Shown: positions 30,810 to 42,559, counted from the stretch's first letter. The stretch is 64,000 nt of DNA from Hoeflea marina (GCF_003182275.1 NZ_QGTR01000004.1:536166-600165); one strand, 5' to 3'. Numbers and translations are program-made. Notes: generated by a model not told the origin, from the letters alone.

Positions 30810-31933
30810 GACCGCTTGCTCCTGAATTCTGAAATGGACATGCCGGAGGCAATAGCCTCTGCGAGATCGGCAAGCAAGCGCGTGGCGTCGGGTTTTCCCG
30901 CCGCCTTTGCCTGCGCCGCCGTGGCCGCCAGCCCGTCCGGGTCGGCCATGCGCTGGGCGATCATGTCGGCGAGAAGCCTGGGCGAGAGCTTCGACTGCGC
31001 GATCACCATGGCGCCGCCGCGCTGCATCAGCGCCTCGGCATTGGCCGCCTGGTCGTGGTCGAGCGCATGGGGATAGGGCACCAGGATCGAGGGCCGGCCG
31101 ATGACCGAGATCTCCGAGACCGTCGAGGCGCCGGAGCGCGAGATCACCAGATGCGCGGCACCGATGCGGGCGGCCATATTGGTGAAGAACGGCGAGACCT
31201 CGGCGGCCACGCCGACGGCCTCCAGCCCCACCCGGGCGTTGGCCTCGTCCTCGGGCCGCGCCTGCTGGGTCAGGCGGATGCGGGCGCGGAATTCCGCCGG
31301 CAGCAGGCCCAGCGCCTCGGGCACTGCGGTGGCGAAATACTGTGCGCCCTGGCTGCCGCCAAAGACCACGAGATGGAAGGGATCGTCGCCGCGCGACGGG
31401 ATATAGGCGAGTTCGGCCGCCGCGAGCACCGCCGGGCGCACCGGATTTCCGGTGGTCACGGTGCGGGCGGCGTGCCTTCCGCTGCCTTCGGGCAGGAAGC
31501 CGCCCGCAATGGCGGTGACGCGGCCGGCCAGCGCCCGGTTGGCCCGGCCCATGACCGCGTTCTGCTCGTGGATCAGGGTGGGCAGGCCGGCATTGGTGGC
31601 CGCCAGCAGCGGCGGCACCGTCGGATAGCCGCCGAAGCCGATGACAGCCACTGGGCGGATGCGCCTGATCAACGCGCCGGCCTGGCGGATGCCCGCAAAC
31701 AGCGTCCACAGCGAGCGGGCGAGTTTCAGCGGGTTCTTCGAGCCGAGCGTGGCCGAGGGCACGACATGGACAGCATCGGCGGGAAAGCCCTCGGTGAAGC
31801 GGGCAACGCGGCTGTCGGTGACCAGATGCACCGGGTGGCCGCGGGACCTGAGTTCATGTGCCAGCGCCTCGGCCGGAAACAGATGCCCGCCGGTGCCGCC
31901 GGCCGAGATCAGGATCGGGCCCTGCTCCGCCAT
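30806..31933 (-). CDS. murG: Undecaprenyl-PP-MurNAc-pentapeptide GlcNAc transferase MurG
   Basis: This 375-residue GT28 enzyme converts lipid I to lipid II at the inner face of the membrane. It has the N-terminal loop [10 protein letters not shown] at residues 12-21, [26 protein letters not shown], and the C-terminal donor-binding region with [10 protein letters not shown] and [11 protein letters not shown]. The start shares one base with the ftsW stop (TGATG) and its stop overlaps murC, so it is translationally coupled on both sides. Confidence 0.98.
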   Translation of the reverse strand: MAEQGPILISAGGTGGHLFPAEALAHELRSRGHPVHLVTDSRVARFTEGFPADAVHVVPSATLGSKNPLKLARSLWTLFAGIRQAGALIRRIRPVAVIGFGGYPTVPPLLAATNAGLPTLIHEQNAVMGRANRALAGRVTAIAGGFLPEGSGRHAARTVTTGNPVRPAVLAAAELAYIPSRGDDPFHLVVFGGSQGAQYFATAVPEALGLLPAEFRARIRLTQQARPEDEANARVGLEAVGVAAEVSPFFTNMAARIGAAHLVISRSGASTVSEISVIGRPSILVPYPHALDHDQAANAEALMQRGGAMVIAQSKLSPRLLADMIAQRMADPDGLAATAAQAKAAGKPDATRLLADLAEAIASGMSISEFRSKRS

Positions 31934-33093
31934 CAGTGCTGGGCCTGCGGCATGGCGGCGTGCAGCGGATACGCCTCGCGCGGCCGCGCCCGGCTTTCGG
32001 GCCGCCGCCGGGTCAGCGCCAGCAGGAAGCCGGCCGTCAGCGCCACGGCGATCATCGACGAGCCGCCATAGGAGATGAAGGGCAGCGTCATGCCCTTGGC
32101 CGGCAGCAGTTCGAGATTGACGCCGATGTTGATGATCGACTGGAAGCCGATGAGCAGCGACAGGCCGGCGACGGCAAGCCGGGTGAAATCATCCTCGAGC
32201 CGTCCCGCGCGCGTCAGGCCGCGAATGACGATGAAGGCAAACAGCGTCACCAGCATCATGCAGAACAGGATGCCGAACTCCTCGGCGGCGACGGAGAAGA
32301 CGAAGTCGGTGTGGCTGTCGGGCAGGATGCGCTTGATGGTGCCCTCCCCCGGTCCCTGGCCAAGCCAGTCGCCGCGGATGATGGCCTCGCGCGCGGTGTC
32401 GACCTGGAAGGTGTCGCCGCCCTTGTCGAGAAAGCCGTTGATGCGTTCGGCGACATGCGGGAACACCACATAGGCGGCGAGGAAGCCCGCGATGCCGGCG
32501 ATCGCCAGCAGCACGATCCACAGCCAGGACATGCCGGCCATGAAGAACATGCCGCCCCAGACCGCCGCCGTCAGCATGGTCTGGCCCAGATCCGGCTGCG
32601 CCACCAGCAAGGCGGCGACGATGCCGAACAGCATGATGGCAAACAGGTTGCCGGGAATATCGGGATGGCGGGACCGCTCCGAAAACAGCCAGGCGCAGAT
32701 GACGACGAAGGCCGGCTTCATGAATTCGGACGGCTGGATGGACAGGCCGAGAACCGAGACCCAGCGCCTCGATCCCTTCACCTCGACGCCGAAATAGAGC
32801 GCCATCACCATCATGGCGATGGATGTGATCAGCAGCACCAGCGCCAGCCGGCGCACCTGCCGGGGGGCGAGGAAGGAAACGCCGAACATCACGGCCAGCG
32901 CCGGGGCCAGGAACACCGCGTGGCGCTTGACGAAGTGGAAGCTGTCGAGGCCGAGCCGCTCGGCCACAGCGGGACTTGCGGCAAACGACAGCATCAGCCC
33001 GACGCCGAGCAGCAGCAGGAACAGTGCCAGGAACGTGCGGTCGATGGTCCAGAACCACTCCGCCATCGCACCGCGTTCGACTCGACTAACCAT
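31933..33093 (-). CDS. ftsW: Peptidoglycan glycosyltransferase FtsW
   Basis: This 386-residue SEDS-family protein with about ten membrane segments polymerises septal peptidoglycan together with FtsI. Motifs include [22 protein letters not shown], the catalytic-region [18 protein letters not shown] and [10 protein letters not shown] near the end. The start at 33093 lies 8 bases inside the end of murD. It sits between murD and murG as in most dcw clusters. Confidence 0.97.
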   Translation of the reverse strand: MVSRVERGAMAEWFWTIDRTFLALFLLLLGVGLMLSFAASPAVAERLGLDSFHFVKRHAVFLAPALAVMFGVSFLAPRQVRRLALVLLITSIAMMVMALYFGVEVKGSRRWVSVLGLSIQPSEFMKPAFVVICAWLFSERSRHPDIPGNLFAIMLFGIVAALLVAQPDLGQTMLTAAVWGGMFFMAGMSWLWIVLLAIAGIAGFLAAYVVFPHVAERINGFLDKGGDTFQVDTAREAIIRGDWLGQGPGEGTIKRILPDSHTDFVFSVAAEEFGILFCMMLVTLFAFIVIRGLTRAGRLEDDFTRLAVAGLSLLIGFQSIINIGVNLELLPAKGMTLPFISYGGSSMIAVALTAGFLLALTRRRPESRARPREAYPLHAAMPQAQH

Positions 33094-34513
33094 TTTGCCT
33101 CTCCTCAGCCTTCACGGGAATGAGCATTTCAATGCCGTCGAGCCGGGCAACCAGCCCGACGAATGCGTCGCCGCGCAGCTCGAAGTTCCGAAACTGATCG
33201 AAACTTGCACAGGCCGGCGACAACAGTACCACAGGTTGCGTGTCGGTTGCAGTGTCCATCGCCGAGTCGCGCGCTGCGTGCTCGACCGCCCGCTCCAGGG
33301 TTCCGGCGATCTCGAAGTCCGCCAGCGCGCCGATGGTGGCGGCAAATCCGGCCGCCGCCTCGCCGATCAGATAGGCCTTGGCGACACGGCCGAAGAGCGG
33401 TTCCAGCGCGGCGATGCCGCCCTCCTTGGGAAGGCCGCCGGCGATCCAGTAGATGCGCGGATAGCTCGACAGCGCGGGTGCGGCGGCTTCGGCGTTGGTG
33501 GCCTTGGAGTCATTGACGAAGACCACCCGTCCACGCCTGCCGACCGGCTGCATTCGGTGCTTGAGGCCGGGAAAGCTGCTGAGGCCGGCACGGATGTCGT
33601 CGTCGCCGACGCCGACGGCGCGGCAGGCCGCGATCGCCGCGCAGGCATTCTGGGCATTGTGCGCTCCCCTGAGGGTGGGGATGCCGTCGAGATCAGTGTA
33701 ATCGCCGACATTGCCGTCGGCGGCGAGCCGGATGCGGCTGCCCTGGGCGAACAGGCCGGGCGCCACCGGCATGTCGCGCGAGATGCGGACCACGTCGTGG
33801 CCTTCGGCCTCCAGCTTTCCGGCAATGGCCGCGCACCAGTCGTCGTCGACGCCGACAATGGCCTTGTCGCTGCGCGCCACCAGCCGCGACTTGATCTCGG
33901 CGTAATGCGTCATCGAGCCGTGACGGTCGAGATGGTCGGGCGTCAGGTTGAGCAGGATGCCGGCCGACGGATCGAGAGACGGCGCCAGGTCGATCTGGTA
34001 GGAGGAGCATTCCACCACATGCACCCGCTCGGCCGACGGCCGCTCGAGCGTCAGGATGGCGGTCCCGATGTTGCCGCCCATCTGCGCGTCGCGCCCGCAG
34101 GCGGCGAGAATATGGGAAATCAGCGCGGTGGTGGTGGACTTGCCGTTGGTGCCGGTGATGGCGATGAACGGACTGCCCGGCGCGTGCGCGCGGCGCTCTC
34201 GCACGAAGATCTCGATGTCGCCGATGATCTCGATGCCGTTGGCCTGCGCCATCTCCACCGTCCAGTGCGGCTTCGGATCGGTGAGCGGCACGCCCGGCGC
34301 GAGCACCAGGCAATCCTGTTCCGACCAGTCAAGCCCGCGCAGGTCGCCGGTCGGAACGCCCTGCGCCTCGGCGGCGGCGACCTGGCCCGGGTTGTCGTCC
34401 CATGCCGTGACGAAGGCGCCGCCGGCCTTGAGCGCCAGCGCCGTGGCGAGGCCCGAGCCGCCCAGACCGAAGAGCACGACGTTTCTGGCGGCGAATGTGG
34501 TGGCGGCGATCAT
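33086..34513 (-). CDS. murD: UDP-N-acetylmuramoylalanine--D-glutamate ligase MurD
   Basis: This 475-residue Mur ligase adds D-Glu. [16 protein letters not shown] binds the nucleotide sugar, [17 protein letters not shown] is the ATP loop, and [19 protein letters not shown] and [10 protein letters not shown] are MurD-specific. It starts three bases after the mraY stop and ends inside ftsW, so it is tightly packed in the operon. Confidence 0.97.
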   Translation of the reverse strand: MIAATTFAARNVVLFGLGGSGLATALALKAGGAFVTAWDDNPGQVAAAEAQGVPTGDLRGLDWSEQDCLVLAPGVPLTDPKPHWTVEMAQANGIEIIGDIEIFVRERRAHAPGSPFIAITGTNGKSTTTALISHILAACGRDAQMGGNIGTAILTLERPSAERVHVVECSSYQIDLAPSLDPSAGILLNLTPDHLDRHGSMTHYAEIKSRLVARSDKAIVGVDDDWCAAIAGKLEAEGHDVVRISRDMPVAPGLFAQGSRIRLAADGNVGDYTDLDGIPTLRGAHNAQNACAAIAACRAVGVGDDDIRAGLSSFPGLKHRMQPVGRRGRVVFVNDSKATNAEAAAPALSSYPRIYWIAGGLPKEGGIAALEPLFGRVAKAYLIGEAAAGFAATIGALADFEIAGTLERAVEHAARDSAMDTATDTQPVVLLSPACASFDQFRNFELRGDAFVGLVARLDGIEMLIPVKAEERQNG

Positions 34514-34516
34514 CGG

Positions 34517-35617
34517 CTACCTCAGTTTCAGCGTCGCCAGGCCGAGCATGCCCAGGCCCATGGCGATGATCCAGAAACGGATGACGATCTGGCTCTCGGT
34601 CCAGCCCAGTTTCTCGAAATGGTGGTGGATCGGCGCCATCAGGAACACCCGCCTGCCCGTCATCTTGAACCAACCGACCTGGATGATCACCGAAAGCGCC
34701 TCGATGACGAACAGCCCGCCGATGATCGCCATGACGATTTCGTGCTTGGTGGCGACGGCTACCGAACCGATCAGGCCGCCCAGCGACAGCGATCCGGTGT
34801 CGCCCATGAAGATTGCCGCCGGCGGCGCGTTGAACCAGAGGAAGCCCATGCCGGCGCCGATGACCGCCCCGAGGATGACCGCCAGTTCGCCGGTGCCGGG
34901 GACGAAGTGGATCTGCAGGTAATTGGCAAACACCGCATTGCCGGCGAGATAGGCGATGGCGCCGAAAGAGGCGGCCGCGATCATCACCGGGACGGTCGCC
35001 AGGCCGTCGAGACCGTCGGTCAGGTTGACCGCATTGCCGGCGGCGACGATGACGAAGGCGCCGAAGACGATGAAAAACCAGCCCAGATCAAGCAGCAGGT
35101 CCTTGAAGAAGGGAAACGCCACCGAGGAGGCGAAGGCGCTGCTGCTCGACGAGGCCGCCATCGACTGGTGCATGATGAAATAGACCGCGACGCCGGCGAT
35201 CAGAAACTCGATGCCGAGGCGCGCCTTGCCGGAGAAGCCCTTGTCGGTCTGCTTGGTGACCTTGAGATAGTCGTCGTAGAAGCCGATGGCGCCGAAGCCG
35301 AGCGTCACCAGCAGCGTGGTGACCACGTAGACGCTCGACAAGTCCGCCCACAGCAGCGAGGAGCCGACGATGCCCGCCAGGATCATCAATCCGCCCATGG
35401 TGGGCGTGCCGGCCTTCTTGAAATGCGTCTGAGGGCCATCGGCGCGGATCGGCTGCCCCTTGCCCTGCCTGAGCCGCAGCGAGGCGATGATTCGCGGCCC
35501 GAACAGGAAGACGATCAGCGCCGAGGTGAACATCGCGCCGCCGGTTCGGAATGTGATGTATCTGAAAAGGTTGAAAAATTGTACTTTGTCGGAGAATTCT
35601 ACAAGCCAAAGGAGCAT
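34517..35617 (-). CDS. mraY: Phospho-N-acetylmuramoyl-pentapeptide-transferase MraY
   Basis: This 366-residue integral membrane enzyme with about ten segments makes lipid I from UDP-MurNAc-pentapeptide and undecaprenyl phosphate. Motifs are [11 protein letters not shown], the acidic pair in [32 protein letters not shown] and the histidine triad [13 protein letters not shown]. It starts 21 bases after murF. All catalytic aspartates are present. Confidence 0.98.
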   Translation of the reverse strand: MLLWLVEFSDKVQFFNLFRYITFRTGGAMFTSALIVFLFGPRIIASLRLRQGKGQPIRADGPQTHFKKAGTPTMGGLMILAGIVGSSLLWADLSSVYVVTTLLVTLGFGAIGFYDDYLKVTKQTDKGFSGKARLGIEFLIAGVAVYFIMHQSMAASSSSSAFASSVAFPFFKDLLLDLGWFFIVFGAFVIVAAGNAVNLTDGLDGLATVPVMIAAASFGAIAYLAGNAVFANYLQIHFVPGTGELAVILGAVIGAGMGFLWFNAPPAAIFMGDTGSLSLGGLIGSVAVATKHEIVMAIIGGLFVIEALSVIIQVGWFKMTGRRVFLMAPIHHHFEKLGWTESQIVIRFWIIAMGLGMLGLATLKLR

Positions 35618-35638
35618 GTTCGGTGTGCCTCGCGCCGT

Positions 35639-37072
35639 TCAGGTGTTCCGACCGCTGTCAGGCAGCGCCGGATACTTGTCAAGCAACGCCTTGACGACGC
35701 GGCCGAAGCCGATGCCCAGTGAAGATTTGATCATGACCACATCGCCGGCGGAAACCGCGTCGACGAGGTACTCCGCCATCGCGCCTGCGGTGTCGCGATA
35801 GATCACCGGCAGCGTGTCGCCAAGCTCGTCCACAAGATGCGTCATCTCCGGTCCGGCGAGGCAGACGAGATCGGCGCCCGCCTCCTGCAGCAGACCGGCC
35901 AGGCCGCGATGCAGCTTCTCGGAGAACTGGCCCATTTCCAGCATGTCGCCGAGCACGGCGATGCGCCGTCCGCCCTCCTGCAGCGGCGTGTCGCGCAGGA
36001 GCTGCAGCGCCGCCTGCATCGAGGCCGGATTGGCGTTGTAGCTCTCGTCGATCAGCGTGAAGCTGCCGGCCCCGATGGCGAGGCGATGGCGCGCGCCGCG
36101 GCCCTTGGCGGCCTGAACGCGGGAGAAGGCGGGAACGACGATGTCCAGCGCCGCGCCGGCAAGCCAGGCCGCACCGAGCACGGCGAGCGCGTTCTGCACC
36201 ACGTGCCGTCCCGGGGCGCCGACATTGATGTCGATGTCCTCGTTGCCCAGACGCACCGTGATGTTGGACTGCTCGGGCAGCAGCTGGCAGGTCAGCAGCC
36301 TTATGTGGGCCTGCTTGTGCTCGCCGAAGGAGCGGATCTGGGAGACGCCGAGTTCCGTCGCGCGCTTCTTGAGCCAGGCGAACCGGTCGTTGTCGCGGTT
36401 GAGCAGCACGAAGCCGCCGGGCTCGATGGCCTCCATGATCTCCGCCTTGGCTTCGGCGATCTCGGCGAGATTGCGGAAATTGCCGAGATGCGCGGCGGCG
36501 ATGGTGGTGATGATGGCGCCGTGCGGCCGGACCATGCCGACCAGCGGCCGGATCTCGCCCGGATGGTTCATGCCGATCTCGAAGATCCCGAAGCGGGCGC
36601 TTTCGGGCATCCGCGCCAGCGTCAGCGGCACGCCCCAGTGGTTGTTGAAGGAGGCCGCCGAGGCATGCACCTCGCCGCAGCCGGACAGCACCTGGCGCAG
36701 CATCTCCTTCGATGTCGTCTTGCCGACGGAGCCGGTGACGGCGATGATCTTCGCGGTCGATCGCGCGCGTGCGGCGCGTCCCAGATCGGCCAGCGCCTCG
36801 AGCACGTCGTCGACGACGATCATCGGCGCCGTCACGCGGCCCAGCGCCGGCAGCTTGGCCTCCGAGACCACCATCAGCCGCGCGCCGTTGGCGGCGGCGA
36901 TGCTGGCGAAGTCATGGCCGTCGAAACGGTCGCCCTTGATGGCGAAGAAGGCGTCGCCGGCGGCTACCGAGCGCGAATCGATGGAAATGCCGCTGATGCC
37001 CTCGGGCAGCATGCCGACCGGGCGGCCGTTCATCGCGGCAACCATGTCGGACGAGGTCCAGAGAAAACTCAT
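35639..37072 (-). CDS. murF: UDP-MurNAc-tripeptide--D-Ala-D-Ala ligase MurF
   Basis: This 477-residue Mur ligase adds the D-Ala-D-Ala dipeptide supplied by Ddl. It shows [20 protein letters not shown] near residue 27, the ATP loop [24 protein letters not shown] and [13 protein letters not shown]. Its ATG overlaps the murE stop by ATGA. The mraY gene follows after 21 bases. Confidence 0.98.
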   Translation of the reverse strand: MSFLWTSSDMVAAMNGRPVGMLPEGISGISIDSRSVAAGDAFFAIKGDRFDGHDFASIAAANGARLMVVSEAKLPALGRVTAPMIVVDDVLEALADLGRAARARSTAKIIAVTGSVGKTTSKEMLRQVLSGCGEVHASAASFNNHWGVPLTLARMPESARFGIFEIGMNHPGEIRPLVGMVRPHGAIITTIAAAHLGNFRNLAEIAEAKAEIMEAIEPGGFVLLNRDNDRFAWLKKRATELGVSQIRSFGEHKQAHIRLLTCQLLPEQSNITVRLGNEDIDINVGAPGRHVVQNALAVLGAAWLAGAALDIVVPAFSRVQAAKGRGARHRLAIGAGSFTLIDESYNANPASMQAALQLLRDTPLQEGGRRIAVLGDMLEMGQFSEKLHRGLAGLLQEAGADLVCLAGPEMTHLVDELGDTLPVIYRDTAGAMAEYLVDAVSAGDVVMIKSSLGIGFGRVVKALLDKYPALPDSGRNT

Positions 37073-38538
37073 GTGGTCAGGGCCTCCAGCGCCTTGCGGA
37101 TCTCGGTCCTGTCGGAGAAGGGCAGCACCCGGCCTGCGATGGTCTGGCCCTCCTCGTGGCCCTTGCCTGCGACGATGAGCGTGTCACCGGCCTTAAGCAT
37201 GGACACCGCGCGGCTGATCGCCTCGGCGCGGTCGCCGATCTCGATGGCGCCCGGCGCGGCGATCAGGATGGCGGCGCGGATGTCGGCAGGGACTTCCGAG
37301 CGCGGATTGTCGTCGGTGACGATGGTGATGTCGGCGAGCCGGGTGGCGATGCCGCCCATGATCGGCCGCTTGCCACGGTCGCGGTCGCCGCCGCAGCCGA
37401 AGACCACGATGACCCGGCCGGTGGTGAAGGGCCGCACGGCGGAGAGCACGTTTTCGAGCGCTTCGGGCTTGTGGGCGTAGTCGACATAGGCCGGCGCGCC
37501 GTCGGCAGTCGCGCCCACCAGCTCGAGCCGGCCGGCCGCTCCCTTGAGGGTTTCGAGAGCGGCCATCGCCGTATCCGCGGCCACACCCGAGGCCATTGCC
37601 ATCCCGGCGGCGACGAGCGCGTTGGAGAGCTGGAAATCGCCGGCCAGTGGCAGATGCACCTCGAAGATGCGACCGTCATGATGGACTTCTGCAATCTGCT
37701 TGTGGCGCAGATGCTCGACCCGCTTGAGCGTCAGCAGCCCGCCCCGGCGGCCGACCGTCAGCACTTCGGCGCCTGCCGTCTCCGCGGCCTCGACCGCGCG
37801 CGCCGACCAGGGGTCGTCGGCGAAGATCACCGCCGGATCGCCCTTCGGCAGCAGCGTGTCGAACAGCCGCATCTTGGCGGCCATGTAGCTGTCCATGTCG
37901 GGATGATAGTCGAGATGGTCATGGCCGAGATTGGTGAAGCCGGCGACGCTGAGCGCCACGCCGTCGAGCCGGCGCTGGTCGAGGCCGTGGCTGGACGCCT
38001 CCATTGCCACATGGGTGACCTGGTCGGCGGCGAGTTCGGCCAGCAGCCGGTGCAGCGCCACGGGATCAAGCGTGGTCAGCGTGCCGTAGTCGTTGCGGCC
38101 GGGCGCGGTCACGCCCGTCGTTCCGATCATCGCGGCGCGCTCGCCCGCATGGGCCCAGATCTGGCGCAGGAAGGAGGCGACCGAGGTCTTTCCGGCGGTG
38201 CCGGTGACGGCGGCGATGACGCGCGGCTGCATGCCGAAGAAGCTCGCCGCCATGCGTGCGAGAACCTGGCGCGGATCGCCGGCCCTCAGCACCGGCACGC
38301 CGGCATCGCCGGTGGCAGCCTCGCTGCCCGCGATCACGGCCACGGCGCCGTTGGCGACGGCCTCCGCGACATAGCGGGCGCCGTCGGTTTTCGATCCGCT
38401 GAGCGCGAAGAATACGAAGCCGGGCTCGATTGCCCGGCTGTCGGCGCCGAGGCCCGCCACGCGCACGTCCCCCGCGACACCGGGAGGGGAGTCGATGCTG
38501 CCGGACGGCAGGGTGCGCAGGAGATCGATAAGCTTCAT
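37069..38538 (-). CDS. murE: UDP-MurNAc-tripeptide synthetase MurE (meso-diaminopimelate adding)
   Basis: This 489-residue Mur ligase adds the third stem residue. The ATP loop is [14 protein letters not shown]. The motif DNPR in VTDDNPRSE, about residue 410, is the signature of enzymes that select meso-diaminopimelate, which tells that this organism has a DAP-type peptidoglycan. [15 protein letters not shown] and [10 protein letters not shown] are also visible. ATG 38538 is the family-like start; the frame extends to 38628 but that part is not conserved and reaches into ftsI. Confidence 0.97.
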   Translation of the reverse strand: MKLIDLLRTLPSGSIDSPPGVAGDVRVAGLGADSRAIEPGFVFFALSGSKTDGARYVAEAVANGAVAVIAGSEAATGDAGVPVLRAGDPRQVLARMAASFFGMQPRVIAAVTGTAGKTSVASFLRQIWAHAGERAAMIGTTGVTAPGRNDYGTLTTLDPVALHRLLAELAADQVTHVAMEASSHGLDQRRLDGVALSVAGFTNLGHDHLDYHPDMDSYMAAKMRLFDTLLPKGDPAVIFADDPWSARAVEAAETAGAEVLTVGRRGGLLTLKRVEHLRHKQIAEVHHDGRIFEVHLPLAGDFQLSNALVAAGMAMASGVAADTAMAALETLKGAAGRLELVGATADGAPAYVDYAHKPEALENVLSAVRPFTTGRVIVVFGCGGDRDRGKRPIMGGIATRLADITIVTDDNPRSEVPADIRAAILIAAPGAIEIGDRAEAISRAVSMLKAGDTLIVAGKGHEEGQTIAGRVLPFSDRTEIRKALEALTT

Positions 38539-38624
38539 GGTATCCGATTCACATGAGTTTGATTTGGCCGGCCCGATGCGGCCCGAGGGGTGATGGCCGG
38601 CAGCTGTGGCCTCCGAATCCGGTT

Positions 38625-40361
38625 TCAATATGACAGCGACAACACCTGACCTTCCGCATCGAAGCGAGGCTTGACGCCCAGGAAGCCGACCGAGCGACGA
38701 ATCACGGCCTGAACCATCGGTGCAGCATTGTTGCCGGCGGTTGCGCCATGCTTGCCATCCTCAGGTTTCGGCTCGTCGATGACGACAAGCACCACATAAT
38801 CGGGGTTGTCGATCGGAAACGCGGCCAGAAATGCGTTGAACTTGAGCGAGGAGGAGTAGCGGCCGTTGACCACCTTTTCCGCGGTACCGGTCTTGCCGCC
38901 GACGCGAAAGCCCTCGACGCGGGCGTTGCGGCCCGAGCCGTTCTCGCCGTTGGCGCGCATCAGCTCGCGCATCTCGTCGCTGGTCTGCGGCTTGACCACC
39001 TGGACGGCGACCCTGGCGGCCTCTTCGGCCGTTCGCGGCAGGAAGGTGGGCTCGATCAGCTTGCCGCCGTTCATCAGCGCGGCGCCGGCCACCGCCGTCT
39101 GCAGCGGCGTGGTGGCCACGCCGTGGCCGAAGGCGATGGTCATGGAGTTGATCTTCTTCCACTCCCGCGGCTGGGTCGGTGTCGCCACCTCCGGCAGCTC
39201 GGTGTCCATGCGCGTGAGCAGGCCGAGCCGGGTGAGGAATTCGCGATGCCCGGCGATGCCGACGAGGTCGGCCATGCGTGCCGATCCGACATTGGAGGAG
39301 TGGGTGAAGACCTCGGGGACCGAGAGGATGCGCCGGGTGGCGTGAAAGTCGTGGATCGTGAAGCCGCCGATGCGCAACGGCTTGGTGGCGTCGAAGGTGT
39401 CCGACATCTTCACCAGTCCGCTGTCGAGGCCCATGGCGATGGTGAAGGCCTTGAAGGTCGAGCCCATCTCGAAGGTGCCGGCCGACATGCGGTTGAGACG
39501 GTCCTTGTCAAGCGCATGCACCGGATCGTTGGGATCGAAATCCGGCAGCGACGCCATGGCGATGACCTCGCCGGTGTGCACGTTGAGCACGACGCCGCCC
39601 GCCGCGATCGCCTGGTAGCGGATCATCGCCGCGGCCAGCTCATCGCGCAGCACATGCTGCACCCGGAGGTCGATCGACAGCCGGACCGGCTCCATCTGCT
39701 CGTTGATCGTCATGCCGGCGGCGGCGAGATCGCCAAGTCCCTGGCCGTCGACATATTTCTCCATGCCGGCGATGCCCTTGTTGTCGATGTTGACAAGGCC
39801 GACGACATGGGAGGCGGTGGGACCGCCGGGATAGAAGCGGCGCTTTTCCGGACGGAAGCCGATGCCGGGAATGCCGAGCGCCAGGATCTGGCTCTGCTGG
39901 CGCGGTGTCAGCTGGCGCCGCAGCCACTGGAAGTGCGAGGCAGAGGACAGTTTCCGGTAGGTGCCCTTCATGTCGAGATCGGGCAGCACGGTGGCGAGCA
40001 GCTCGATGGCCTCGTCGGGGTCGACGATCTTGTTGGGTTCCGCAAACAGCGAGACGGTGCGGATGTCGGTGGCCAGCACCTCGCCGTTGCGGTCGACGAG
40101 GTCCGGGCGCGAGGCCATCAGCTGGTCGCCACGGGCAATCGAGGACACCGTCTCGTTGGAGCGGGCGCCGTACTCGATCAGCCGGCCGCCGATGACCATG
40201 TAGAAGATGCTGAAGCAGGCCACGGTGATGATGATGCGGTTTCGCGCCTGCGCGTTCTGCGCCATGCGCACTCCGTCGAATTCGACCGGTCGACGGGGCT
40301 CGGACAGGTAGGCGCCGGCGGATCCCGGCTTGCGGCGCAGAAGCGAGAGGACCTGTCTCAT
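38625..40361 (-). CDS. ftsI: Septal penicillin-binding protein FtsI (PBP3)
   Basis: This 578-residue class B PBP crosslinks septal peptidoglycan with FtsW. A single membrane segment lies near residues 42-60, followed by the dimerisation domain (RNGEVLATD) and the transpeptidase domain. The active-site motifs are Ser 301-TFK, Ser 355-Ser-Asn 357, and Lys 490-Thr-Gly 492. The start overlaps the ftsL stop by four bases (40358-40361). An 86-base gap separates it from murE, the largest break in the upstream half of the cluster. Confidence 0.97.
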   Translation of the reverse strand: MRQVLSLLRRKPGSAGAYLSEPRRPVEFDGVRMAQNAQARNRIIITVACFSIFYMVIGGRLIEYGARSNETVSSIARGDQLMASRPDLVDRNGEVLATDIRTVSLFAEPNKIVDPDEAIELLATVLPDLDMKGTYRKLSSASHFQWLRRQLTPRQQSQILALGIPGIGFRPEKRRFYPGGPTASHVVGLVNIDNKGIAGMEKYVDGQGLGDLAAAGMTINEQMEPVRLSIDLRVQHVLRDELAAAMIRYQAIAAGGVVLNVHTGEVIAMASLPDFDPNDPVHALDKDRLNRMSAGTFEMGSTFKAFTIAMGLDSGLVKMSDTFDATKPLRIGGFTIHDFHATRRILSVPEVFTHSSNVGSARMADLVGIAGHREFLTRLGLLTRMDTELPEVATPTQPREWKKINSMTIAFGHGVATTPLQTAVAGAALMNGGKLIEPTFLPRTAEEAARVAVQVVKPQTSDEMRELMRANGENGSGRNARVEGFRVGGKTGTAEKVVNGRYSSSLKFNAFLAAFPIDNPDYVVLVVIDEPKPEDGKHGATAGNNAAPMVQAVIRRSVGFLGVKPRFDAEGQVLSLSY

Positions 40362-40723
40362 TGCGCCACCGATCCGGTCTTGATGTCGGCGTCGGGCTGA
40401 CCGGTCGCGTCATCGGCGACCACCGGAGCGAACTCCGATGCCGCACCCGGCAGTTCGTCCTTGCCGGCCATCTGGCTGGGCGCCATCGGCTTGAGCTTGA
40501 GCTCTGCCTCGTAGGCTGTCGACAGGCTTTGCAGCCGCGAGGGCTGGTTGAGCAGGCTCCAGTCGGCCTCCAGCAGGTCGATGGTCGCCTCCTGCAGCCG
40601 GATGGCCGCCTGCAGCTTGCGGACCTGTTCGAGCTTGTCCTCCGCTTCATGCTTGACCTGGTAGGTGAAGGCGGCCGCGGCGATCATCGCGGAGATCATG
40701 ATCAGATCGAGGGTACGCAGCAT
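40358..40723 (-). CDS. ftsL: Cell division protein FtsL
   Basis: This 121-residue bitopic protein has a short N-terminus, one membrane segment (LIMISAMIAAAAFTYQV, residues about 7-23) and a coiled coil to about residue 70. FtsL proteins are poorly conserved; the call rests on size, topology and position between rsmH and ftsI. The C-terminal 40 residues are probably disordered. GGAGG eight bases before ATG 40723 sets the start. It begins four bases after the rsmH stop. Confidence 0.9.
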   Translation of the reverse strand: MLRTLDLIMISAMIAAAAFTYQVKHEAEDKLEQVRKLQAAIRLQEATIDLLEADWSLLNQPSRLQSLSTAYEAELKLKPMAPSQMAGKDELPGAASEFAPVVADDATGQPDADIKTGSVAQ

Positions 40724-40727
40724 CGGC

Positions 40728-41753
40728 TCAACCTCCGAACGCCGCGAGCGCGGCGAGATTGGGAACGGGAAGGATGGACATCTGCACCGCGCCGGCCGGC
40801 GCTCCGGTTCGCAGGCCGGCGCGCAGCTTGGCCGAACGGGCGCGGGGATTGAGCTGGCACTCGTCCTCGCCGGCGGTGACCGGCTGCTTGCCGATCGGCG
40901 TGAAGGTGGCGGCGCGGTCGATCTGCTCGGGCAGGTGACGCGAGCCGGCTGCCTTGCCGGAACGATCCTGGAAGAAGCGCTTGACGATGCGGTCCTCGAG
41001 CGAATGAAAGGTGACCACCACCAGACGCCCGCCGGGCTTGAGCGCGCGTTCGGCGGCAAACAGCGCCTCGGCCAGTTCGCCGAGTTCGTCGTTGACATAG
41101 GTCCTGAGCGCCTGGAAGACGCGGGTGGCCGGGTGGATGCGGTCCTGGTGCTTGCGGGGCGCCACGCGCTCGATCATCCGCGCCAGCTGCCGCGTCGTGG
41201 TGAAGGGCTCCTTCAGGCGGTCGGCCTCGATGGCGCGCGCGATGCGGCCGGCATGCCGCTCCTCGCCGAGCAGACCAAAGACCCGGGCAAGGTCATTGGC
41301 CTTCATCCGATTGACGACATCGGCGGCGCTGACGCCGCTCCGGCCCATGCGCATGTCGAGCGGGCCGTCGCGCATGAAGGAGAAGCCGCGCTCGGCTTCG
41401 TCGATCTGCATCGACGACACGCCGATGTCGAGCACGACGCCGTCGAGGCTGGCGGGCTCGACATGGTCGAGCAGTTCGGAGAAGCGGGCATGGACCAGCG
41501 TCAGCCGGTCGCCGTGTTCGGCCTTGAGCGATGCACCCGCGGCAATGGCGTCGGGATCGCGGTCGAAGGCGATGACGCTGGCGCCGGCCCTGATCAGCGC
41601 CGTCGTATAGCCGCCGGCGCCGAAGGTGGCATCGACCATGACATCGCCGCCAGCGGGCTCCATGGCCGTCAGGACCTCCTTGAGCAGAACCGGAATGTGG
41701 CGATCAGGTCCGCCATCAGCGTCAGTCATGCTGTCGCCTTTGTCCGCCGCCAT
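40728..41753 (-). CDS. rsmH: 16S rRNA (cytosine-1402-N4)-methyltransferase RsmH
   Basis: This 341-residue methyltransferase (MraW) has [13 protein letters not shown], the SAM loop [42 protein letters not shown], and [13 protein letters not shown]. It methylates C1402 in the ribosomal decoding centre. ATG 41753 has GGAG seven bases upstream; ATG 41729 is an alternative closer to the conserved core. The frame continues to 42395 but that is a shadow of mraZ. It lies 14 bases after mraZ. Confidence 0.97.
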   Translation of the reverse strand: MAADKGDSMTDADGGPDRHIPVLLKEVLTAMEPAGGDVMVDATFGAGGYTTALIRAGASVIAFDRDPDAIAAGASLKAEHGDRLTLVHARFSELLDHVEPASLDGVVLDIGVSSMQIDEAERGFSFMRDGPLDMRMGRSGVSAADVVNRMKANDLARVFGLLGEERHAGRIARAIEADRLKEPFTTTRQLARMIERVAPRKHQDRIHPATRVFQALRTYVNDELGELAEALFAAERALKPGGRLVVVTFHSLEDRIVKRFFQDRSGKAAGSRHLPEQIDRAATFTPIGKQPVTAGEDECQLNPRARSAKLRAGLRTGAPAGAVQMSILPVPNLAALAAFGG

Positions 41754-41767
41754 TCCGTTTCTCCGTT

Positions 41768-42217
41768 CTATGCGGGTGGCGGCGTACCGCGCATCCGCTC
41801 CTTTCGGGCTTGCTGCTGCATGGTCTCGAATGCAGACGGCTCCCAGAGCTGAAAATGATCCCCGCGCCCGGCAAAGGTCACCCTGTCGGTGATCCCCGTG
41901 AAGTCGCGGATGAAATCCGTCATCATCAGACGGCCCTCGCCGTCCAGTTTCATGAAGACGCCACCGCCATGAATGAGCAGCGACATCTTGTTGGCTTCCG
42001 GGGAAAACGGGTCCTGCAACCCGATCATGCGCTCGAACCGGTCGAGAACCTCCGGTCCGGCAACGCTGATGGCTGGAAACACGAAGTCCTGATAGACGTA
42101 CAATTCCTCGGTCGCCGTTCGCGCCAAGACGGACCGGAACACCGACGGCACGGAAACCCGGCCCTTGGCGTCGATCCTGTTGGTTGCATTCGAAAGGAAC
42201 CGGTTTGCTACGCTCAA
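41768..42217 (-). CDS. mraZ: Transcriptional regulator MraZ
   Basis: This 149-residue protein has two AbrB-like SpoVT/MraZ domains. The first starts with [20 protein letters not shown]. The second contains [21 protein letters not shown]. MraZ binds TGGGN repeats in its own promoter and controls the dcw operon. The only possible start is TTG at 42217: an in-frame TGA lies 33 bases upstream and no ATG or GTG intervenes. A tiny upstream frame (42214-42243) ends in a TGA that overlaps this TTG. Confidence 0.95.
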   Translation of the reverse strand: MSVANRFLSNATNRIDAKGRVSVPSVFRSVLARTATEELYVYQDFVFPAISVAGPEVLDRFERMIGLQDPFSPEANKMSLLIHGGGVFMKLDGEGRLMMTDFIRDFTGITDRVTFAGRGDHFQLWEPSAFETMQQQARKERMRGTPPPA

Positions 42218-42243
42218 CCGCCGTTTCCGCCCATCGCCCGCAT
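42214..42243 (-). other. Possible leader mini-ORF upstream of mraZ
   Basis: A nine-codon frame (MRAMGGNGG) starts with ATG at 42243 and ends with TGA at 42214. The stop shares bases with the TTG start of mraZ (TTGA). A GGGGGA run lies 10-15 bases upstream of its ATG. Such an overlap could couple mraZ translation to the mini-ORF. It may equally be chance. Confidence 0.4.
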
Positions 42244-42384
42244 TTCATAGATCCCCCGGAAATTCTCCGCTCCGCCTGCAGCACGACGTCCGGATCGTCA
42301 CGGACGTCAGGGCCTGGTTCCGCCCGGAACCTGACCATTCTGGGTGCTGGAGCAGCGGATGACCGCCTGCTGATCCTGTGGATT

Positions 42385-42419
42385 TGGGATAACATGGGCC
42401 TATATGGGCGTCAATGGGA
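42385..42419 (-). promoter_or_regulatory. dcw promoter with four MraZ-type TGGGN boxes
   Basis: On the plus strand TGGGA, TGGGC, TGGGC and TGGGA begin at 42385, 42395, 42405 and 42415, an exact 10-bp period with five-base spacers. That is the known MraZ recognition pattern. On the minus strand TTGACG (42414-42409) and TATCCC (42391-42386) are 17 bp apart and form a plausible sigma-70 promoter lying inside the box array. The arrangement predicts direct autorepression of mraZ and the downstream genes. Confidence 0.85.
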
Positions 42420-42507
42420 AATGGCTGTCAGGCGCGCGCGAGACGCCACCCCGTCAATACCTTGTCAACCTTAACAAATGCTTGCGACCGACCGTCCGCG
42501 GACGCGG

Positions 42508-42538
42508 AAAACCCCCGCCATGCCAGGCATGCCGGGGG
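42508..42538 (-). terminator. Intrinsic terminator of rnpB
   Basis: On the minus strand a 13-bp stem with one mismatch (42526-42538 against 42512-42524) is followed directly by TTTT and then C-rich sequence. It lies about 20 bases after the 3' end of RNase P RNA and separates it from the mraZ promoter. Confidence 0.85.
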
Positions 42539-42559
42539 CTCAATCCGCTCTGGATCTGA

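Noticed and set aside
32813..35722. Plus-strand open frame of 969 codons
   Set aside because: It runs antisense through ftsW, murD and mraY, which are certain genes. No ribosome binding site or motif supports it.
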